Part shown: positions 1-4,503 of the stretch, in pieces | Position numbering within the stretch: the stretch's first letter is position 1 | How the letters are laid out: each line of letters begins with the position of its first letter | NCBI GenBank assembly: GCA_029821235.1 | Contig: JALGTT010000073.1 | Location: 1 to 6,458 of the forward strand | Direction of reading: 5' to 3' | DNA from: Candidatus Hebobacteria bacterium | GTDB taxonomy: Bacteria > Armatimonadota > Hebobacteria > Hebobacterales > Hebobacteraceae | DNA length: 6,458 nt | Program-made: the position numbers and the translations under genes | The notes under the pieces: generated by a model | Seen by the model: the letters and a program-made list of their open reading frames with translations, nothing else | Told to the model about the DNA's origin: nothing | The model's database searches: none

Positions 1-2359
1 GCTCCAGGTCGTTGCGCGCCTCGCGGTAGGCCATCGCCAGGTTGCGGAACAGCACAGGGGAGTCCTCGATGCGGCTGGCGGCCTGCTCCCAGACGACGAG
101 CGCCTCCTCCCGCCGGGTCTGAGAGTAGAGAAGATTGCCGAGGTGGTAGGCGGCATATCCGTCGTCCGGGTCCTCCGCGAGGGCATCCTTCAGGATGGTC
201 TCCAGTTCCCAGTGGTGGGCGAACACGTAGTCATGGGAAAGGCGGGAGGCGCGGCGCCGGGCGGAACGCGCCTCCTCCTCTCGGCCCAGGCGGCGCAGCC
301 AGTAGGCGAGGGCGTAGTGGATCAGGGGGTCCTGTTTCACCTCGGGGACGGACTTCCGCGCTCGCTCCAAGAGGCACACCGCGTCCGCCTGCAGACCGGC
401 CCCGGCGTAATCGAAGGCCAACTCCAGCCAGGGGTCGGCGCCGGGAAGCAGCAGGTCGCACAATTCGCGGAACCGCCTGCCCGCCACCCGCGGCCTTTCC
501 TGGGCCAGCGCGCAGAGATGTTCCTCGGCGCGTACGAGCCGGTCGTACGGGGCAAGGTCCAGCACCGCCTGGATCGCCTGCTCGGCCCTGTCAACCAGGC
601 ACTGGGCGCGCAACACGGCGGAGCGCAGGGCCCAGGCCTTCACGTCATTGGAGCCGGAGGTGAGGCTGAGCGAGAGGGTCTGCGCCGCGGCGGCGAAATC
701 CCCGCGCCGCGCCAGGGTGAGGCCGGCCTCGAGGAGCGCGGCATGTGCGTATCCGGGATCCTGGGCGGCGCGGCGCAGCTCGAATTCGGCCTGTTCCTCA
801 TCTCCCGCGCGGGCGAGGGCGAGGCCCAGGTAGTAAGCGGCCTCCGCATTTTCGGGGGCCAGTTCGACGGCCGCGGTGAGCCGCGGGAGCGCCTGCTCCG
901 GGTGCATTTCGATCGCCAGCCGGCCCAGCGCCACCGCGGCATCCACACAGGCTGGATCCTGGGAGAGCACCCTTTCGTAGAGCGCCCAGGCATCCTCCCT
1001 CCTGCCCCTCTGCTCGGCCCGGAGGGCATCGCGGAGCAGTTCGCCGAGGGTGGGCTCGGCGGTCTCCCGGCGCTGGTGGCGCTGGGAGAGCCTGATGATG
1101 CGGGGCTGCTGGTTTTCCGTATAGCGGATGACCTCTCTGCCGCCGCAGTCCAGGACGGTCACGGTCAAGGGGCCCTCCGCCCCCGCGGGGAGGGGCACCG
1201 ACTTGCGGAGGGGCTGGTCGGGGGAGAGGGACATGCGCTCCTCGTGCACGATTCGGTCGCCGACCGAGAGGCGCACCAGGGACTCCGGCATGGGGTGGGT
1301 CACCAGTACGCCGAAGTCGGCCTGCTTACCCTTCTTGGTGACCCGCACCGCGGCCTCCGCGTTGGCCCACGAGAATCCTCCGGTTCCCTTCACCGCGTAC
1401 CAGTACTCCGTCCACTGATAGGTGTGGTGGGGCGGGAACATGCGCCATACGTCCTGGTCCACGAAGCGGCCGCTCTGGAGTTCGCAATAGGGTCCGTCCT
1501 CGTCGCTGAGAGCGCTCGCCCATATCTTCCCGTGGTCGGAGGTGCCCCAGGTGAAAAACTTCTTTCCGAAAGCATCGTGCACGTCGGCGATGTGCGCGAC
1601 TCCGAAGTCCAGGCCCTCGTAATAGGTGCCGAAGAAGTCCTCCAGGCTGTCCTGCGCAAACACGTCGCCCTGGTAGTCGTGGGCCGTGTATCGGTCCAGA
1701 TGCCGGCCCTGGTGTACGGGCCAGTCGAGGATATCGCTCCAGATTCGCACCTTGCTCGCGGGGTAGATGAGACGCATGTCGTCGCGCGCGGGCACGGCCG
1801 CGTTGGCCCAGAAGTAGTAGGGATGGGAGATGGCCTGGCGATTGGTGAGGCGGATCTCCGTCTCCACCAGGGCCGACTCCGGGCGCAGCCGGATTCCCAC
1901 CGCCCAGGCCATGCGGTGGATGCGCTCGATCTCTCCCACCCACACGGTGACGGCCCCGTCGTCCTCCTCCACGAGGCAGCTGTCCACGGGTGAGACAGTG
2001 GAAACGCTGTGGCCGCGGGGGAAGTTGAACTCGATGCCCCCGCTGACCCACGCGCCCCGAAGTGCGATCAGGCCGGGCTTCACCACCTGGTTGCGATAGA
2101 AGATATCGCGGCCGGTGGGTTTGTCCACGGCCGAATAGAGCCTTCCTCCCAACTCGGGCAGCACGGTCAACTGGAGGAACTCGTTTTCCAGCACTATCGC
2201 CCGGTACTCGACCGGATGGGGCTCCTCGCCCAGGTCGTCCATCAACGAGTAGGGATAGATCTCCCAATGCGCCCTTCTCTGGAATGGGGGGTTGGGGTCT
2301 TCCGGTCCCCACCGGTAGGTGAGAAGGGTGATCGGCTGCACGCGCGCTTCGACAGACAC
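1..2359 (-). CDS. DUF5107 domain protein with C-terminal TPR repeats (3' end cut by window)
   Basis: The frame is open for 786 codons from a GTG at 2359 to the left edge, with no stop, so the C-terminus is missing. Residues about 48-345 match DUF5107, a family with a galactose-mutarotase-like fold. Recognisable pieces are PELGGRLYSAVDK (68-80), a stretch with GAWVSGGIEFNFPRG (102-116), FFTWGTSDHGKIW (268-280), DEDGPYCELQSG (286-297) and TEYWYAVKGTGG (317-328). A short beta-rich segment follows (about 346-425), then an alpha-helical, Ala/Leu/Glu-rich TPR region from about 437 to the edge. Clear repeats include AAYYLGLALARAGDEEQAE (507-525) and YAAYHLGNLLYSQTRREEA (735-753). No signal peptide is visible, so it is probably cytoplasmic. 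Family members are often around 1,000 residues, so a few hundred may be missing. The exact activity is unknown; carbohydrate binding or processing is inferred from the fold and neighbours. It is the last visible gene of the minus-strand cluster, 42 bases after the isomerase gene. A TTG directly before the GTG is an alternative start. Confidence 0.9.
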   Translation of the reverse strand, partial: MSVEARVQPITLLTYRWGPEDPNPPFQRRAHWEIYPYSLMDDLGEEPHPVEYRAIVLENEFLQLTVLPELGGRLYSAVDKPTGRDIFYRNQVVKPGLIALRGAWVSGGIEFNFPRGHSVSTVSPVDSCLVEEDDGAVTVWVGEIERIHRMAWAVGIRLRPESALVETEIRLTNRQAISHPYYFWANAAVPARDDMRLIYPASKVRIWSDILDWPVHQGRHLDRYTAHDYQGDVFAQDSLEDFFGTYYEGLDFGVAHIADVHDAFGKKFFTWGTSDHGKIWASALSDEDGPYCELQSGRFVDQDVWRMFPPHHTYQWTEYWYAVKGTGGFSWANAEAAVRVTKKGKQADFGVLVTHPMPESLVRLSVGDRIVHEERMSLSPDQPLRKSVPLPAGAEGPLTVTVLDCGGREVIRYTENQQPRIIRLSQRHQRRETAEPTLGELLRDALRAEQRGRREDAWALYERVLSQDPACVDAAVALGRLAIEMHPEQALPRLTAAVELAPENAEAAYYLGLALARAGDEEQAEFELRRAAQDPGYAHAALLEAGLTLARRGDFAAAAQTLSLSLTSGSNDVKAWALRSAVLRAQCLVDRAEQAIQAVLDLAPYDRLVRAEEHLCALAQERPRVAGRRFRELCDLLLPGADPWLELAFDYAGAGLQADAVCLLERARKSVPEVKQDPLIHYALAYWLRRLGREEEARSARRRASRLSHDYVFAHHWELETILKDALAEDPDDGYAAYHLGNLLYSQTRREEALVVWEQAASRIEDSPVLFRNLAMAYREARNDLE
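2..1051 (-). other. TPR-like helical repeat region
   Basis: Residues about 437-786 form a helical region with TPR spacing. Typical Ala/Gly/Tyr positions and closing Pro residues recur: ERVLSQDPACVDAAVALGRL (462-481), VELAPENAEAAYYLGLALA (498-516), LAEDPDDGYAAYHLGNLLYS (727-746). The middle part (about 570-700) is more diverged but still helical. The region continues beyond the left edge. TPRs usually mediate protein-protein contacts; the partner is unknown. Confidence 0.8.
1325..2218 (-). other. DUF5107 domain region
   Basis: Approximate extent of the DUF5107 domain within the large minus-strand protein (residues 48-345). The most telling parts are the PELGGRLYSA segment near its start, the GGIEFNFP segment (Glu110 is a candidate functional residue), and the DEDGPYCELQSG segment near the end. 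Domain edges are estimated by eye from recalled family patterns. Confidence 0.8.
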
Positions 2360-2367
2360 CAAGAGTG

Positions 2368-2373
2368 CTCCTT
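2368..2373 (-). promoter_or_regulatory. Ribosome binding site of the DUF5107-TPR gene
   Basis: AAGGAG on the minus strand, 8 bases before the GTG at 2359. No ATG lies at a suitable distance in this frame, so this site decides the non-ATG start. The in-frame TTG at 2362 would have a 5-base spacing and is less likely. Confidence 0.7.
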
Positions 2374-2401
2374 ATCTGTGAATGGTCACGATGTGGGCGG
2401 A

Positions 2402-3166
2402 CTACAGGAGGGAGCGCACAAAGGCCAGGTTGCGCGCGGCGTTGGCGGACGGGTCGTCTCCCGCGTCGGTCTCCAGCACCAGATAACCGTCGTATCCGAT
2501 CTGCTTGATGGCGGAGAAGATGGCCGGGAAGTCCAGCTTGCCTTCGCCCATCTCCGCGCCGATCTCCTTCACGTGGATCTGGAAGATGTGCTTGCCCAAC
2601 TTGGGGATCTGATCGAGATTGTCGAACCCCTGATAGGGCGCGTTGCCCGTGTCGTAGTAGACCCCGAGCTGAGGCGAGCCCACCATCTCGATCATCGCCA
2701 GCATCTGTTCCGCGGAGCGGCCGGTCTTGCCCACGCTCTCCATGCCCACCAGGGCGCGGCACCCCGCGCTCTTGTCGAAGGCGGCCTTGAAGCCGTCCCG
2801 CCACAGGGCCACCGCTTCTTCCTCGGGCTGCTCGTTCGACTTGCCCATGGGGAACAGGATGACGCTGGCGCCCAGTTCGTCACAGTAGCCCCGCAGGTCC
2901 GCGAGGGCCTTCACGCCTTGTTCGTGGGTCTCCGGGTTCACCATCAGGCGGGAGACGCTGGCCATGCACACGGAGGCGATCTCCACGCCCGCGCGCTTGG
3001 CGCGCTCGATCAACGCCTGGCGGCCGGACTCGCTCCACACCTCGGAGTCCAGGTAGGTCTCCACGTTCAGATCCAACTCCACTCCGTCGAACCCCAGCCG
3101 CGCGGCCTCGTCGAACACCTCGGTCCAGGGCTTCATCAATACGCCGTCCATCACTCCGATCTTCAT
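2402..3166 (-). CDS. Sugar phosphate isomerase/epimerase (AP-endonuclease-2-type TIM barrel)
   Basis: A 254-residue protein of the xylose-isomerase-like TIM barrel group, whose members interconvert ketoses or epimerise sugars and cyclitols using a divalent metal. The family pattern is clear: MKIGVMDGV at the first strand, GFDGVELDL (25-33), GMES (141-144), YYDTGN (170-175), IFQIHVKEIG (194-203) and YLVLETDAG (228-236). Likely metal ligands are Glu143, Asp172, His198 and Glu232. Their spacing (29, 26, 34) is close to that of D-psicose/tagatose 3-epimerases (Glu150, Asp183, His209, Glu244 in the Agrobacterium enzyme). However, Asn175 sits where those epimerases have a substrate-binding His, so the substrate probably differs. 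No signal peptide; cytoplasmic. The ATG at 3166 has an AAGGAG eight bases upstream and starts exactly at the first beta strand. Hydroxypyruvate isomerase-like or inosose dehydratase-like functions are possible alternatives; the substrate cannot be read from sequence. It lies 52 bases after the UroD-like gene, in the same direction. Confidence 0.92.
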   Translation of the reverse strand: MKIGVMDGVLMKPWTEVFDEAARLGFDGVELDLNVETYLDSEVWSESGRQALIERAKRAGVEIASVCMASVSRLMVNPETHEQGVKALADLRGYCDELGASVILFPMGKSNEQPEEEAVALWRDGFKAAFDKSAGCRALVGMESVGKTGRSAEQMLAMIEMVGSPQLGVYYDTGNAPYQGFDNLDQIPKLGKHIFQIHVKEIGAEMGEGKLDFPAIFSAIKQIGYDGYLVLETDAGDDPSANAARNLAFVRSLL

Positions 3167-3174
3167 GCTCACTG

Positions 3175-3180
3175 CTCCTT
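3175..3180 (-). promoter_or_regulatory. Ribosome binding site of the isomerase gene
   Basis: AAGGAG on the minus strand, 8 bases before the ATG at 3166. It settles the start against a longer open frame reaching 3310, which would add 48 unlikely residues and overlap the end of the UroD-like gene by about 90 bases. Confidence 0.8.
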
Positions 3181-3218
3181 GTCTCGATTTCGCGGTCCTT
3201 GTTGTGCCGGGGCTCCGG

Positions 3219-4394
3219 TCAGGACGCCCCGGCCTCATATACGCCGAACTCCCGTGCTGCTTCCAGCATGGCGACGAAGTTCCTTGTGGGAACTCCATCG
3301 TGCACCGCATTCGATGAGCCGAAAATGAACCCGCCGCCGGGCTTGCAGGCCTCCATCACCTGCCGCGTCTTCTCCCGAATCGTCTCCGGGGACTCGAAGG
3401 TGAGGACCTGCCCGCAACTCATACCTCCCCACAGGGTGAGGCGGGGGAACCTTTGCTTCAGGTCGGCCAGGTCCATGCCTGCGTCAATATCTATCTCGCC
3501 GTAGCCGTCTATCCCGGAATTGACGAGGAGGTCCTCCGCGATGGACCAGATGTTGCCATCGGTGCGGAACAGGTAGACCAGGCCGGCCTCGTGGGCGGCC
3601 TGGGTGATCCGCTGGAGCCGGGGCAGGATGAACCGGCGGAACATGGCGGGGGAGTAGAGGGGGCCATCCGTGGAGGCGAGATCGCCTCCCGCCCAGAGAA
3701 TGTCTATTCCGAAGTTGGGCAGATGGGGTATCGCCGCCAGCGCCGCGCGCATCTCCACGTCCAGATACCGCTCCACCAGGTCCGGCCTTTCCGCGCAGGC
3801 CGCCAGCCAGGGAGATTCCGCGGGGATCATGATGAAGCCCTCACCCGACTTTAGGGCGCGGCTGCCCCCGGCCCGGCGCGCCACCTCGTGAAGCGCGGCA
3901 TAGTCGGCCGCGGTGGGAACTCCGGCGTCCTCCTCGCCCTTCTCCATCGCCTCCACGATGCGCTCGATGGCGGGAATGCCCTCCCTGCGCACCGAGGAGT
4001 CCACTACGTCGAAGACATCGCTCGCCTCGTCGTAATGGTAGATGGTCCATGTCCCCGATGCCCGGTCGTCATAGCGAAAGGTCCAGTCGTCCAACTTCTC
4101 GGACGGCTTGGCGCCATGACGCCAGGGAATCCCCACGATGTCGAAGTCGAGTTCCCGCGTCAGGTCGGCCACGTCCTGGAGCAATTGCCGCGCGTAGTCC
4201 TGCCAGGCCTGTTCGCTCTCCCACCTGGCCGCGGTCTCCTCCCAGCGGATGCGGCCTCCGCCGGTGTGCATGGGCCTCCCCATCAACTCGGAGGCGATGC
4301 GGGAACACACCGTCTGCTCATAGATCGGCACCCGATCGGGCTCCCGGTGCTGGAACGCCAACCGTACTCTCTGTTTCGATGTCATTGTGTTCAT
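3219..4394 (-). CDS. Uroporphyrinogen decarboxylase-like protein (UroD/MtaA superfamily, not HemE)
   Basis: A 391-residue protein with the overall layout of the UroD/methyltransferase superfamily. Visible are HREPDRVPI at the N-terminus (16-24), WAGGDLASTDGPLYSP (234-249) followed by FRRFILPRLQRI, a strand with FRTDGN (276-281), GEIDIDAGMDL (299-309), LWGGMSCGQVL (321-331) and a C-terminal GGGFIFGSSNAVHDGVPTRN (353-372). The RQAGR signature of true HemE is absent near the N-terminus, so a haem-pathway role is unlikely. The H-x-C...C zinc ligands of MtaA-type corrinoid methyltransferases are also absent: the equivalent positions read Arg277-Thr-Asp279, and no Cys is found in the C-terminal glycine-rich loop. 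No signal peptide or membrane segment. It probably opens the minus-strand operon. The ATG at 4394 has AAGGA ten bases upstream; a second ATG three codons later is possible but badly spaced. Function unknown; a role in sugar or methylated-compound metabolism is only suggested by neighbours. Confidence 0.9.
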   Translation of the reverse strand: MNTMTSKQRVRLAFQHREPDRVPIYEQTVCSRIASELMGRPMHTGGGRIRWEETAARWESEQAWQDYARQLLQDVADLTRELDFDIVGIPWRHGAKPSEKLDDWTFRYDDRASGTWTIYHYDEASDVFDVVDSSVRREGIPAIERIVEAMEKGEEDAGVPTAADYAALHEVARRAGGSRALKSGEGFIMIPAESPWLAACAERPDLVERYLDVEMRAALAAIPHLPNFGIDILWAGGDLASTDGPLYSPAMFRRFILPRLQRITQAAHEAGLVYLFRTDGNIWSIAEDLLVNSGIDGYGEIDIDAGMDLADLKQRFPRLTLWGGMSCGQVLTFESPETIREKTRQVMEACKPGGGFIFGSSNAVHDGVPTRNFVAMLEAAREFGVYEAGAS

Positions 4395-4404
4395 CCCCGG
4401 ACTG

Positions 4405-4409
4405 TCCTT
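4405..4409 (-). promoter_or_regulatory. Probable ribosome binding site of the UroD-like gene
   Basis: AAGGA on the minus strand, 10 bases before the ATG at 4394. It favours that ATG over the in-frame ATG at 4385, for which the spacing would be 19 bases. Confidence 0.55.
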
Positions 4410-4489
4410 ACTGCGCCCGCGGCCCGCTTCCTGTCTGAGGTGTCAAAGGGAGGGAGGCGGGAACGCAGAAATCCACGAAGGCTGATACG

Positions 4490-4495
4490 AGGAGG
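4490..4495 (+). promoter_or_regulatory. Ribosome binding site of the GHL10-SCP2 gene
   Basis: AGGAGG, 8 bases before the ATG at 4504. It supports this start, which also puts the signal peptide at the very N-terminus. Confidence 0.8.
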
Positions 4496-4503
4496 ATAGC
4501 AGC

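Larger units (their letters stand above)
4395..4503. promoter_or_regulatory. Divergent intergenic region, expected to hold promoters for both directions
   Basis: These 109 bases separate the start of the minus-strand cluster from the start of the plus-strand secreted protein, so both promoters should lie here or just inside the genes. I see ribosome binding sites at both ends, a perfect TTGACA on the minus strand (4446 to 4441) without a convincing -10 box 16-18 bases downstream, and an imperfect inverted repeat (4423-4431 with 4453-4461). No convincing sigma-70 promoter pair can be drawn in either direction. Confidence 0.5.

Noticed and set aside
143..1993. A 616-codon open frame on the plus strand.
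   Set aside because: It is antisense to the DUF5107-TPR gene, which has clear domain matches over the same bases. The product is rich in Gly, Val, His and Arg without recognisable motifs, as expected for a shadow frame in GC-rich DNA.
1326..2804. A 492-codon open frame on the minus strand, overlapping the isomerase and DUF5107 genes.
   Set aside because: It is out of frame with both recognised proteins and has the Arg/Gly/Pro-rich composition of a shifted frame.
3207..3218. A small CCGG...CCGG hairpin between the UroD-like and isomerase genes as a terminator.
   Set aside because: The stem is only four pairs and no T-run follows on the minus strand, so it would not end transcription.
3167..3310. 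A 48-residue N-terminal extension of the isomerase.
   Set aside because: It overlaps the UroD-like coding end, has no family match, and the ATG at 3166 has a good ribosome binding site right before the first barrel strand.
2009..3328. A 439-codon open frame on the plus strand.
   Set aside because: It runs antisense across parts of three genes and their gaps, including two ribosome binding sites, and shows no family resemblance.
3219..4394. Annotation as HemE, the haem-pathway uroporphyrinogen decarboxylase.
   Set aside because: The N-terminal RQAGR signature is missing and the length and C-terminal loops fit the non-HemE branch of the superfamily.
4441..4446. TTGACA on the minus strand as the -35 box of the minus-strand operon.
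   Set aside because: The bases 16-18 positions downstream are pure GC-rich sequence (GCCGCG) with no resemblance to a -10 box, so the hexamer alone does not support a promoter call.
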